Origin: Rhodospirillales bacterium
GTDB taxonomy: Bacteria; Pseudomonadota; Alphaproteobacteria; Rhodospirillales; Casp-alpha2
Direction: 5' to 3'
Assembly: GCA_016187325.1 (NCBI GenBank)
Contig: JACPJY010000011.1
Location: forward strand, 1 to 15,615
Length of the DNA stretch: 15,615 bases
How positions within the stretch are numbered: the first letter of the stretch is position 1; each line of letters opens with the position of its first letter. Shown in pieces: positions 8,892 to 15,615 of this stretch. The notes beneath the pieces were generated by a model. The model was given only the letters and a program-made list of their open reading frames with translations. It was not told the DNA's origin and made no database searches. The position numbers and the translations under genes are program-made.

Positions 8892-9605
8892 ATGAGCGAG
8901 TCACAAGAGCGGCCCGGTGGCTGGGACGGCTTTCGCACCTTCGTCGTCAAGAAGAAGCAACCGGAAAGCCACACCGTCACCTCGTTCTACTTGGTGCCGG
9001 AGGACGCCGGGCTGCTGCCCGCGTACCGGCCGGGTCAGTTCCTCGGCTTCCGACTCGAAGTGCCGGGGATCGATGCGCCGGTGGTACGCACCTACACGCT
9101 CTCCGACGCTCCTGGCGACGGCCGGCACTATCGACTCTCGATCAAGCGCGAACCGGCGCCGCCCGGCAACACCAACGCGCCGCCGGGGCTGTCGTCGAAC
9201 TATTTCCACGATCACGTGCGCGTCGGTTCGAAGCTGCAGGTGCGGGCGCCGGCTGGCGACTTCTACCTGCGCGACGGTGACCGGCCGGTGGCGTTGCTGT
9301 CGGGCGGCGTCGGGCTGACGCCGATGATCAGCATGCTCAATCATCTCGTCGCCGACGGCGATCAGCGTCCGGTGTGGTTCATCCACGGGGTGCGCAATGG
9401 CGCCGAGCACGCCTTCGGCCGCCACGTGCGCCAACTCGCCGACAAGCACGCCAACGTCGGCGTCCACGTCGCCTATCTGGAGCCGAGGTCCGAGGACAAA
9501 CCGGGACGCGACTACGATTCCAGCGGCTTCATCACGCTCGACCTGTTGCGACAACTGCTGCCGGGGCCTGCGACTTCTACCTGTGCGGCCCGCCGCCGTT
9601 CATGA
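8892..9605 (+). CDS. FAD/NAD(P)H reductase, N-terminal part of a frameshifted gene
   Basis: First part of an oxidoreductase of the flavohemoprotein-reductase / Hcr-like type, an electron donor from NAD(P)H through FAD to a C-terminal [2Fe-2S] ferredoxin domain. This frame gives 237 aa. The FAD-binding motif RTYTLSD is at 66-72 and the nucleotide-binding motif SGGVGLTPM at 137-145. After LLRQLLPG (219-225) the frame leaves the family sequence and ends within about 13 residues at the stop 9603-9605. The family sequence resumes in another frame at 9569 with CDFYLCGPPPFM, so one base appears to be missing (or two extra) at about 9567-9568, next to a GGGG run. This could be a sequencing error or a real inactivating mutation. 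The start ATG 8892 is preceded in frame by TTG 8889; no strong Shine-Dalgarno is seen. Confidence 0.72.
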   Translation: MSESQERPGGWDGFRTFVVKKKQPESHTVTSFYLVPEDAGLLPAYRPGQFLGFRLEVPGIDAPVVRTYTLSDAPGDGRHYRLSIKREPAPPGNTNAPPGLSSNYFHDHVRVGSKLQVRAPAGDFYLRDGDRPVALLSGGVGLTPMISMLNHLVADGDQRPVWFIHGVRNGAEHAFGRHVRQLADKHANVGVHVAYLEPRSEDKPGRDYDSSGFITLDLLRQLLPGPATSTCAARRRS

Positions 9606-10024
9606 AGGGGCTCTATAATGCACTGCTCGACTGGGGTGCCGACGAGGACCGCATCTATTACGAATTCTTCGGCCCGGCGACGATACTGAAGGAGGACAAG
9701 ACCAGCGACAGAAACCCGGCAGCGCCGGCCGCTGCCGCGACCGGAAAGACCACCGCCGCCTCGCCCGCCGTCACGGTGACGTTTCAGCGTTCCGGCCTGA
9801 CGGTGCCGTGGGACCCGAAGGCGGGCACCATCCTCGATCTCGCCGAAGCCAACGGATTGACGCCCGCCTTCAGCTGCCGGTCTGGCGTCTGCCACACCTG
9901 CATGTGCGGCTTGATCGAGGGCGAGGTCGAATACGTCGACAACGGCGTGTTCCTGCCGGACGATCCGGAGCAAGTGCTGATCTGTTCGTCGCGGCCGAAG
10001 ACCGACGTCATCGTCGACGCCTGA
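9602..10024 (+). CDS. [2Fe-2S] ferredoxin domain, C-terminal part of the frameshifted reductase
   Basis: Second part of the reductase that begins at 8892. The true family frame resumes at 9569 (CDFYLCGPPPFMKG), which is the end of the NAD(P)-binding module; the first usable ATG is 9602. That ATG overlaps the stop of the first part as ATGA, so coupled re-initiation is possible, giving 140 aa. After an Ala/Thr-rich linker comes a plant-type ferredoxin domain with the cluster motif CRSGVCHTC and a fourth cysteine in LICSS, so all four [2Fe-2S] ligands are present. Repaired, the whole protein (8892-10024) would be about 377 aa: FAD domain, NAD domain, ferredoxin domain. As two separate chains the CGPPPF nucleotide-binding motif would fall in neither, so they would probably not work as a reductase. 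Confidence 0.68.
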   Translation: MKGLYNALLDWGADEDRIYYEFFGPATILKEDKTSDRNPAAPAAAATGKTTAASPAVTVTFQRSGLTVPWDPKAGTILDLAEANGLTPAFSCRSGVCHTCMCGLIEGEVEYVDNGVFLPDDPEQVLICSSRPKTDVIVDA

Positions 10025-10063
10025 ATGGCCAGCCGACGCCTACCATCCTGACGCAATCGTGAA

Positions 10064-10093
10064 TTGGCAGCGGGCCCGCCCCGCCGCTAGGGT
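10064..10093 (+). promoter_or_regulatory. Possible promoter for the ferritin-like / glycosyltransferase pair
   Basis: TTGGCA (10064-10069) is followed after 18 bp by TAGGGT (10088-10093), about 50 nt before the ATG at 10141. The -35 is good and the -10 is weak. The rest of the 116-bp gap shows only a GCGGGCCCGC palindrome in the spacer. Confidence 0.3.
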
Positions 10094-10140
10094 GCCACTC
10101 ACGATGGCAGGACGTTAGCGACCAAGGATGCAGGACTTTC

Positions 10141-10920
10141 ATGTCGATGAACGCGGAAACGGCGACGGTGCTCGGCGATTTGGCAGCCAAGGGTGAGCGC
10201 GCCCAGTGGACAGTCGATGAATTGACGGACGGCGGCCGACCAACGTTGCCGCGATGGGTTCCCGCACCCTTCTACACAGCACTGGTCAGCCAGTTCTATC
10301 ACGGCGAACTCGCCACCTTGCGGCTTTGCCGGCGGCTGCTCGACCGTATCGGCGATGCGGACGCGCGCCGCTGCCTGGAATTGCAGATCGCCGACGAAGA
10401 ACGTCACGTCCGTGTCTACAGGGCCTACCTGGAGTGCCTCGGCGACATCGCCCAGTTGGAGCCGACGGTGGCCGGCGTGTACGAGCAGGCGCTCGCCTGG
10501 CCGGGTCGGCCCGAGGCGATGATCGCCGCCTTCAACATCGTGCTTGAGGGCGAGGCGTTGCGTGCCCTCGACGACCTCGGCGGCTGGCTGCCATGCGCGT
10601 GGTTCCGGCGCATCAATGCGCGCGTATCGCGCGACGAGGCGCGCCACTTCGCGTTCGGGCGTTTCTATCTGCGCGCGGCGTTGCCCCACCTCGGCCGCGA
10701 CCAGCGGCTCGAAATTCATCGCTGGCTGAAAGGGCTTTGGGACGCCGTTGGCACCGCCACCCTGGACCAGTTTTACGTGCCGGGATTGATCACCCGCCGC
10801 CGCCGGCGGTGTTGGGTCGAAGCCGGTTGGCGGAGCCACCGAGCGCAGTTGGTAGCGGTCGGGCTGGTCGACGCCGGCGAGGCCCATTTGGCCGAAAGCT
10901 CCGCGACCGGCCGCCCATGA
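10141..10920 (+). CDS. Ferritin-like di-iron protein
   Basis: Helical protein of the ferritin-like superfamily, 259 aa, with the ligand pattern of a di-iron carboxylate four-helix bundle. Helix 1 has E56 (YHGELATLRL), helix 2 has ExxH at E86-H89 (DEERHVRVYRAYL), helix 3 has E136/E138 (NIVLEGEALRAL) and helix 4 has ExxH at E166-H169 (DEARHFAFGRFYL). Such proteins may be oxidases, oxygenases or iron-handling proteins; the substrate cannot be told here. No signal peptide. ATG 10141 has AGGAC 6 nt upstream; an ATG two codons later is an alternative. The stop overlaps the start of the glycosyltransferase by 4 nt (ATGA), so the two are very probably co-translated. The C-terminal 45 residues are Arg-rich and not recognisable. 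Confidence 0.75.
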   Translation: MSMNAETATVLGDLAAKGERAQWTVDELTDGGRPTLPRWVPAPFYTALVSQFYHGELATLRLCRRLLDRIGDADARRCLELQIADEERHVRVYRAYLECLGDIAQLEPTVAGVYEQALAWPGRPEAMIAAFNIVLEGEALRALDDLGGWLPCAWFRRINARVSRDEARHFAFGRFYLRAALPHLGRDQRLEIHRWLKGLWDAVGTATLDQFYVPGLITRRRRRCWVEAGWRSHRAQLVAVGLVDAGEAHLAESSATGRP

Positions 10921-11648
10921 TCTCGGTCGTCATCGCGACCCTCGACGAGGCGCGCCGGCTCGGGCCGCTGCTGGCGGCGCTGGCCAACGAGCCGACGCCG
11001 CACGAGGTGATCGTCGTCGACGGCGGCAGCGGCGACGATACCCGCGCCGTCGCCAAAGCGGCCGGCGCCACGGTTGTCGTCACGCCGCCCGGGCGCGGCC
11101 GTCAGCTCAACGCCGGCGCGACGCGGGCGCGCGGCGACGTGCTGTTGTTCCTGCACGCCGACACCCGGTTCCCGGAAGGCGGGCTCACCGCCGTCGAACG
11201 CGCGCTCGCGGACCGTCCGCAGTGCGTGGGCGGCAATTTCCAGCTGCTGTTCGACGGCGGAGACGGGTTCAGCCGTTGGCTGGAGGGCTTCTACGCCTTC
11301 ATCCGGGCGCGCGGCTTCTATTACGGCGATTCGGCGCTGTTCGTGCGCCGCCGGACCTACGACGCCCTCGGCGGCATCCGGCCGCTGGCGCTGATGGAGG
11401 ACTACGACTTCGTGCGCCGGCTGGAGGAGGCGGGCGAAACGTGTTCGATCCGCGAACCGCCGCTGGTCACCTCGTCGAGGCGGTTCCAAGGCCGCCATCC
11501 CGCCGCCATAGTCGCCGGCTGGCTGGCCATCCATGTGCTGTTCCATCTCGGCGTCGATACCGAGGTGTTGGCCAGGCTCTACGATTCGACGCGCCAGCGG
11601 CGGGGCAATCAGGACGACGCGTCGTTGAGCACCCAGTCGTATTCGTAA
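10917..11648 (+). CDS. TIGR04283-type family 2 glycosyltransferase
   Basis: GT-A fold family 2 glycosyltransferase of the small TIGR04283 type (rSAM/selenodomain-associated, later called arsenosugar-biosynthesis glycosyltransferase), 243 aa. Visible motifs: ISVVIATLDEA (2-12), VIVVDGGSGDDT (31-42), GRQLNAGA (61-68), the metal-binding FLHADTRFP (78-86), GGNFQL (105-110), FYYGDSALFVRR (134-145), MEDYDF (160-165) and SSRRF (186-190). A hydrophobic stretch near 196-212 may lie on the membrane. It starts inside the stop of the ferritin-like gene (ATGA). Its last 40 nt overlap the convergent DUF547 gene; the tail after about residue 228 looks unconserved. No radical-SAM ArsS, ArsM or TIGR04282 partner is present in the window, so an arsenosugar role is only a family-based suggestion. 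Confidence 0.85.
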   Translation: MISVVIATLDEARRLGPLLAALANEPTPHEVIVVDGGSGDDTRAVAKAAGATVVVTPPGRGRQLNAGATRARGDVLLFLHADTRFPEGGLTAVERALADRPQCVGGNFQLLFDGGDGFSRWLEGFYAFIRARGFYYGDSALFVRRRTYDALGGIRPLALMEDYDFVRRLEEAGETCSIREPPLVTSSRRFQGRHPAAIVAGWLAIHVLFHLGVDTEVLARLYDSTRQRRGNQDDASLSTQSYS

Positions 11649-12484
11649 TCGTCGATGGCGACGCGGCCTTCGAGCGCCTGCTTGAGCGGCGGCTCGGCGT
11701 AGCGCTTAAGGTGGCGGATCACCGCCTCGTCGCCACCGCCGAAGTCGTCGGCGAACCAGGCGTAGATTTTGGAAACGGTCAGCCTTCCGCGCTCGATTCG
11801 GGCGCCGCGCCGGTGGTTGACGTAGGCGCGGGCGGCGGCATCCAGCAGCGCCTCGCCATTGGCGCCGGTGAACGCCGTTGGCAACAGATTCGGGCAACCG
11901 ATGGAAGCGCAGTTAACGGCGTAGTGCAGGCGCGGATCGCGCCAAATCGGCCTCAGGATGCGATGCTCGACGTCGTTGAGGCTGACTGGCTCGCCCGCGA
12001 TCTCGATCAGCTTTCTATCCCAGGGTCCGCGCGTCAACAGGCCCGGCGAGATGTCGATGTCGACGATGCTGGCAACCGGCCGGTGGTCGAGGATCACCAT
12101 CACCGTCAGCGCGTTGTAAAGGTTGATCCAGTAGGCGCGCTGTTCGTCGCGGTTGAAGCGCTGGATGGCGATAAGCCGCAGCTGGTCGAGATAATCGTGG
12201 AGCGCCTGCTTGTCGGCGTCGGTGACGCGGCCGTAAGCGACCCGGTTGACCCCGTCGGGGCCGGGCGCCACGTAGGTGTTGAGGAAACGCTCCCACGCCG
12301 CGTGGTCGATGCGGGTCGTGGCGTTCGCGTCGAATGCCTGCCAGCGCGGCCACAACTCGGCCTTCGGCGCGAACAAGGTCTCCAATGCCGTGAAGCCGCC
12401 GAGCGCCGTCACCAGGCCAGCGGCCAGCATGGCGCGCTGCGCGTGGCGGCAGGCGGTCGTTCGAAATTCATTCGCGCGTGTCAT
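11609..12484 (-). CDS. Exported DUF547 protein
   Basis: Protein with a DUF547 domain, 291 aa, of unknown biochemical function. The N-terminus (MTRANEFRTTACRHAQRAMLAAGLVTALGGFTAL) looks like a signal peptide or membrane anchor, so the domain is likely periplasmic. Characteristic blocks are RAYWINLYNALTVMVIL (116-132), SLNDVEHRILR (168-178), HYAVNCASIGCPNL (187-200) and a final YDWVLND (282-288). The conserved Cys pair C192/C197 in NCASIGC is typical of the family. ATG 12484 was chosen over the upstream ATG 12541 because it has GCGGAG about 8 nt before it and gives the signal-like N-terminus. It lies 69 nt after the Lrp-type regulator on the same strand, with a strong hairpin between, and ends convergently with the glycosyltransferase (40-nt overlap). 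Confidence 0.85.
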   Translation of the reverse strand: MTRANEFRTTACRHAQRAMLAAGLVTALGGFTALETLFAPKAELWPRWQAFDANATTRIDHAAWERFLNTYVAPGPDGVNRVAYGRVTDADKQALHDYLDQLRLIAIQRFNRDEQRAYWINLYNALTVMVILDHRPVASIVDIDISPGLLTRGPWDRKLIEIAGEPVSLNDVEHRILRPIWRDPRLHYAVNCASIGCPNLLPTAFTGANGEALLDAAARAYVNHRRGARIERGRLTVSKIYAWFADDFGGGDEAVIRHLKRYAEPPLKQALEGRVAIDDYEYDWVLNDASS

Positions 12485-12521
12485 GGCGGCGCTCCGCAAA
12501 CATCCCGACGATGCCATAAGC

Positions 12522-12554
12522 AACGCCGGACCGGATGGCAACCCGGCCGGCGTT
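12522..12554 (-). terminator. Hairpin just after the Lrp-type gene
   Basis: AACGCCGG (12522-12529) and CCGGCGTT (12547-12554) pair perfectly, and an inner CCGG/CCGG (12531-12534, 12543-12546) extends the stem to 12 bp with one bulged A. It starts at the stop codon of the Lrp-type gene. No T tract follows, so it may end, attenuate or stabilise the transcript before DUF547. Confidence 0.42.
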
Positions 12555-13093
12555 CACTTTTTCGTGGGTCGCCGGTTGCGATTCGCGGCGTTGCGGCCAC
12601 GCTTCACCGATCCGGCGCCGGTATTGGTGATCGGCAGCGCCGTGCGATAGGCCACCTGCTTGAGCGCGAACGACGATTTTATGGAGGCGACGCCGGGAAT
12701 CCGCGTCAGGTGCTCGAGCAGGAACCGCTCGTAGGCGGCCAAGTCCGACGTCACCACGCGCAACAGGTAGTCGGCATCGCCAGTCATCAGGTAGCACTCC
12801 ATCACCTCGGGCCGGGCGCGGATGTGCTTCTCGAAGGTCTCGAGCGCCGGCTCGATCTGCTTCTCCAGCGTCACGTTGACGAAAATGCTGACCGAAAGCC
12901 CGACCGCCTCCGGGTCGACCAGGGTGACGTAGCCGCGGATCACCCCCGTCTTCTCCAATTGCCCGACGCGCCGGAGGCAGGGGCTCGGCGACAGGCCGAC
13001 CTTTTCGGCGAGCTGGACGTTGCGCACCCGGGCGTCGGTCTGCAGCGTTTCCAGGATTCGCCGGTCTATCTCGTCTAGCTGATTTTTTGGCAT
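12554..13093 (-). CDS. Lrp/AsnC family transcriptional regulator
   Basis: Leucine-responsive-type DNA-binding regulator, 179 aa. An N-terminal winged helix-turn-helix (LDEIDRRILETLQTDARVRNVQLAEKVGLSPSPCLRRVGQLE, residues 6-47) is followed by a RAM ligand-binding domain (about 65-145) with the GDADYLLRV signature at 105-113. These proteins form dimers to octamers and usually sense amino acids. The last 20 residues (SVKRGRNAANRNRRPTKK) are a basic extension beyond the usual family end. It is transcribed divergently from the E1 gene, with a perfect AT-rich palindrome between them, so it most likely controls itself and the E1 gene. By analogy with MdeR, the Lrp-type regulator of the Pseudomonas putida methionine-catabolism operon, the ligand may be an amino acid whose 2-oxo acid is the E1 substrate; this is inference. 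Confidence 0.95.
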   Translation of the reverse strand: MPKNQLDEIDRRILETLQTDARVRNVQLAEKVGLSPSPCLRRVGQLEKTGVIRGYVTLVDPEAVGLSVSIFVNVTLEKQIEPALETFEKHIRARPEVMECYLMTGDADYLLRVVTSDLAAYERFLLEHLTRIPGVASIKSSFALKQVAYRTALPITNTGAGSVKRGRNAANRNRRPTKK

Positions 13094-13101
13094 AAAATTC
13101 C

Positions 13102-13140
13102 AATTAATTTTGAGCTAAGGGTTATTAATTGCTAATTAAT
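13102..13140. promoter_or_regulatory. Candidate Lrp-type operator in the divergent Lrp/E1 region
   Basis: ATTAATT (13124-13130) and AATTAAT (13134-13140) form a perfect inverted repeat around GCT, 17 bp in all. A further AATTAATT lies at 13102-13109, with its AATTAAT 32 bp (about three turns) from the matching arm. AT-rich sites of about 15-17 bp, repeated on one DNA face, are typical of Lrp/AsnC proteins. The stretch stands out as AT-rich in a GC-rich window and lies 9-47 bp upstream of the Lrp-type start codon. Confidence 0.55.
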
Positions 13141-13187
13141 GGCATTTTTGGGTCGATTTTGCAAGGACGTGCGGCGCCCGCCTGCGT

Positions 13188-13193
13188 TAAAAT
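13188..13193 (+). promoter_or_regulatory. Possible -10 element for the E1 gene
   Basis: TAAAAT at 13188-13193 matches the -10 consensus in five of six positions and lies about 50 nt upstream of the E1 start codon. No good -35 is found at 16-18 bp spacing, which would fit a promoter that needs an activator such as the divergent Lrp-type protein. Confidence 0.3.
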
Positions 13194-13244
13194 CGGCCCC
13201 TCACGATACCCCCGCGACGCCGCAACAATAGCGAGGATTTTTTG

Positions 13245-15581
13245 ATGTCGCCCCTCGACCAGCCCGCCGCCGCCCCGCACGGCCCTGCCATCGCCGACGC
13301 GCTGCCGATCCTGGAAGCGTTGGAAAAGAAGGTGCTGTGGCTCTCCACCTGGATGATCCACCACGCCAACTTCGTTCGCCCGCGCCGCGACGGCCTCAAG
13401 GTCGGCGGCCACCAGGCGTCGTCGGCGTCGGTGGCGACGCTGATGACGGCGCTCTATTTCCACGCCCTCCGGCCGCAAGATCGCGTAGCGGTGAAGCCAC
13501 ACGCCAGCCCGGTGTTCCACGCCATCCAGTACCTGCTCGGCAACCAGACGCGGGAGAAGTTGGAACAATTCCGCGCCTTCGGCGGCGCCCAGAGCTATCC
13601 GTCGCGGACCAAGGACTCGGACGATGTCGATTTCACCACCGGCTCGGTCGGCCTCGGCCCGGCGATGACGGTGTTCGCGTCGCTGGCCCAGGATTATCTC
13701 CGCCGCCACGTGCCGGCGGTGCGCGCCGAGCAGCCGGGGCGCATGATCGCCGTCGTCGGCGACGCCGAGATGGACGAGGGCAACGTCTACGAAGCGCTGC
13801 TCGAGGGCTGGAAGCACGATTTACGGAATTGCTGGTGGATCATCGACTACAACCGCCAGAGCCTCGACGGCGTCATCGCGGATCGGCTGTTCCGCTGGAT
13901 CGACCGCACTTTCCGCGGCACCGGCTGGTCGGTGATCACGCTTAAGTACGGCAAGAAGCTGATGGCGGCGTTCCAACGTCCCGGCGGCAAGCGGCTGAAG
14001 AAGTGGATCAACGACTGCCCGAACGACCTCTATTCGGCGCTGACGTTCCAGGGCGGCCAGGCGTGGCGGAAGCAGCTCAGCCAGGACATCGGCGGCGAAC
14101 CCGGCGTCGCCGAGCTGTTGGCGTCCTTCGACGACGACGGCCTGGCGCAACTGATGACGAATTTAGGTGGCCACTGCCTGGAGACCATCCTTGAAGCGTT
14201 CGCGTCGGTCGCCGACGACAAGCCGACCTGCTTCATCGCCTACACTATCAAGGGCTACGGCCTGCCGCTGGCCGGCCACAAGGACAACCACGCCGGCATC
14301 ATGAACACGGGCCAGCTGACGGCGTTCCGGGATTCCCTCGGCATCCGGGAAGGCGAGGAGTGGGAGCCGTTCGCCGGCATGGAAACGTCCAGGGCCGGGA
14401 TCGAGAATTTCCTGCAGCGCGTGCCGTTCGCCGCCGACGCCCGGCCGCGCCGCCGCACCGCCCAGCCGGTCGACGTGCCGGCGCTGACGTTCACGGCCAA
14501 AAACGGCGCCGTCAGCACCCAGGAAGCGTTCGGCCGCATCCTGTTCGAGCTCGCCGGCACCGGCGCCGCGCTTGCCGACCGGGTGGTCACCGCGTCGCCG
14601 GACGTGACGCAATCCACGAACCTCGGCGGCTGGGTCAACCGGCGCGGCATTTTCGCTCGCGACACCAAGCGCGACACCTTCCGCGACCAGCGCGTCGCCT
14701 CGGCCCAGAAATGGGCCGCCGACGACCAAGGCCAGCACGTCGAGCTCGGCATCGCCGAGAACAACCTGTTCCTGATGCTGGCGGCGTTCGGGCTCTCTCA
14801 TGAGCTTTTCGGCGAGCGGTTGTTGCCGATCGGCACGCTCTACGACCCGTTCATCGCCCGCGGGCTGGATGCGCTCAACTATGCCTGCTACCAGGACTCG
14901 CGATTCATGATGGTGGCGACGCCGTCGGGACTGTCGCTGGCGCCCGAAGGCGGCGCGCATCAGTCCATCGGCACGCCCTTGCTCGGCGTCGGCCAGGCCG
15001 GGCTCACCTACTTCGAGCCGGCGTTCGCCGACGAGCTGGCCGAGATCATGCGCTTCGGCTTCGAGCACCTGCAGGCGGAAAACGGCGGCTCGGTCTATTT
15101 GCGGCTCTCGACGCTGCCGCTCGTGCAGCCCAAGCGCACGCTCGACGCCGACACCCGCCGCGACATCCTCGCCGGCGCCTACTGGCGCGTCCGGCCCGCC
15201 GCCGGCGCCGCCGGCACCATCGTCTATTGCGGCGCGCTCGCCCAAGAGGCCGAGACAGCGCACCGCCGGCTCGCCGACAACGGCGGCGATGCCATCGGCA
15301 TGCTCGCCGTCACCTCGCCGGATCGCCTCTACGAGGACTGGCGCTTGAACGGCGGCGGCTCGCACTTGGCACGCCTGCTGAGCGGCGTTGATCGCGACGC
15401 CCGGCTGGTCACCGTCTGCGACGGCCACCCGATGACGCTGAGCTGGATCGGCGCCGCCGACGGCCACGCGGTGCGGCCGCTCGGCGTCGACCGCTTCGGC
15501 CAGTGCGGCGACGTGCACGACCTCTACCGCACTTACGGCATCGACGCCGACGCGATCGAGAAGGCCTTCCGCAATCCTTAG
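13245..15581 (+). CDS. Thiamine-diphosphate 2-oxoacid dehydrogenase E1 (AceE-like) / transketolase family
   Basis: Thiamine-diphosphate enzyme with the single-chain architecture of homodimeric pyruvate dehydrogenase E1 or transketolase, 778 aa. The cofactor motif GDAEMDEGN starts at residue 172 and ends with N203 in IIDYNRQSLDG; the MDE and RQSLDG blocks resemble AceE (GEMDE ... LQRLDG) more than transketolase. KGYGLPLAGHKDNHAG (H345, H349) corresponds to the AceE active-site loop region. The pyrimidine domain has the catalytic Glu E505 in ELGIAENNLFLM, followed by a C-terminal domain (about 640-775). It is about 100 residues shorter than typical AceE. ATG 13245 has GAGGA 7 nt upstream, which sets the start; a TTG codon precedes it in frame. 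No E2 or E3 gene is in view. The divergent Lrp-type gene suggests an amino-acid-derived oxoacid such as 2-oxobutyrate rather than bulk pyruvate; this is inference. Confidence 0.88.
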   Translation: MSPLDQPAAAPHGPAIADALPILEALEKKVLWLSTWMIHHANFVRPRRDGLKVGGHQASSASVATLMTALYFHALRPQDRVAVKPHASPVFHAIQYLLGNQTREKLEQFRAFGGAQSYPSRTKDSDDVDFTTGSVGLGPAMTVFASLAQDYLRRHVPAVRAEQPGRMIAVVGDAEMDEGNVYEALLEGWKHDLRNCWWIIDYNRQSLDGVIADRLFRWIDRTFRGTGWSVITLKYGKKLMAAFQRPGGKRLKKWINDCPNDLYSALTFQGGQAWRKQLSQDIGGEPGVAELLASFDDDGLAQLMTNLGGHCLETILEAFASVADDKPTCFIAYTIKGYGLPLAGHKDNHAGIMNTGQLTAFRDSLGIREGEEWEPFAGMETSRAGIENFLQRVPFAADARPRRRTAQPVDVPALTFTAKNGAVSTQEAFGRILFELAGTGAALADRVVTASPDVTQSTNLGGWVNRRGIFARDTKRDTFRDQRVASAQKWAADDQGQHVELGIAENNLFLMLAAFGLSHELFGERLLPIGTLYDPFIARGLDALNYACYQDSRFMMVATPSGLSLAPEGGAHQSIGTPLLGVGQAGLTYFEPAFADELAEIMRFGFEHLQAENGGSVYLRLSTLPLVQPKRTLDADTRRDILAGAYWRVRPAAGAAGTIVYCGALAQEAETAHRRLADNGGDAIGMLAVTSPDRLYEDWRLNGGGSHLARLLSGVDRDARLVTVCDGHPMTLSWIGAADGHAVRPLGVDRFGQCGDVHDLYRTYGIDADAIEKAFRNP

Positions 15582-15592
15582 CCGGGAAATGA

Positions 15593-15608
15593 ACCGGCGG
15601 CGGCCGGT
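15593..15608 (+). terminator. Hairpin just after the E1 gene, at window edge
   Basis: ACCGGC (15593-15598) and GCCGGT (15603-15608) form a 6-bp GC stem with a 4-nt loop, 11 nt after the E1 stop. The window ends too soon to see whether a T tract follows. Confidence 0.3.
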
Positions 15609-15615
15609 CAGGCGC

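Noticed and set aside
11222..13078. Plus-strand open frame of 618 codons
   Set aside because: It runs antisense to DUF547 and the Lrp-type gene and out of frame with the glycosyltransferase; no domain or start signal supports it.
14163..15518. Minus-strand open frame of 451 codons
   Set aside because: Antisense to the E1 gene, whose cofactor and catalytic motifs are certain; the composition is that of a shadow frame.

Overview
The window is GC-rich, gene-dense bacterial chromosome. The genes point to an alphaproteobacterium, most likely of the Rhodospirillales type: a DUF3035/BamF lipoprotein beside lspA, the ribF-ileS-lspA order, an AceE-like E1 divergent from an Lrp-type regulator, and a stand-alone MaoC hydratase. 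This is inference from gene content; there is no rRNA or other species marker. I see no tRNA, rRNA, insertion sequence, CRISPR array or complete mobile element.

Left part (1-6890, all minus strand): transcription probably runs MaoC hydratase, then ribF-ileS-lspA-bamF, then an M16 zinc peptidase that runs off the left edge. The ribF to bamF core is tightly packed: ribF and ileS abut (stop TAG directly followed by ATG), with 8 nt between ileS and lspA and 14 nt between lspA and bamF. LspA is the peptidase that matures lipoproteins, and BamF is itself a lipoprotein. A T-tract hairpin separates bamF from the M16 gene. The MaoC gene has its own promoter, overlapped by two TTGC-N3-GCAA palindromes spaced 21 bp apart.

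Middle part (6891-10024): the 269-bp MaoC/M23 gap holds the MaoC promoter and operators. A secreted M23 (LytM-type) peptidase follows on the plus strand. A GC hairpin separates it from a convergent small gene whose product resembles only the DNA-core-binding half of a tyrosine recombinase, followed by a very basic tail. Next, on the plus strand, is an FAD/NAD/[2Fe-2S] reductase that is interrupted by a frameshift in this sequence.

Right part (10141-15615): a ferritin-like di-iron protein overlaps by 4 nt a TIGR04283-type glycosyltransferase (the family linked to arsenosugar clusters). The glycosyltransferase runs convergently into an exported DUF547 protein. Upstream of DUF547 on the same strand is an Lrp/AsnC regulator, which diverges from a 778-residue thiamine-diphosphate 2-oxoacid dehydrogenase E1 / transketolase-like enzyme. 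The 150-bp divergent region carries a perfect AT-rich palindrome that is a good Lrp-operator candidate.

No stretch longer than 300 bases lacks a gene. Most of the window is conserved housekeeping. The points worth a second look are the two operator arrays, the recombinase-like small protein, the broken reductase, and the orphan glycosyltransferase group. I did not find a convincing new multi-gene system.
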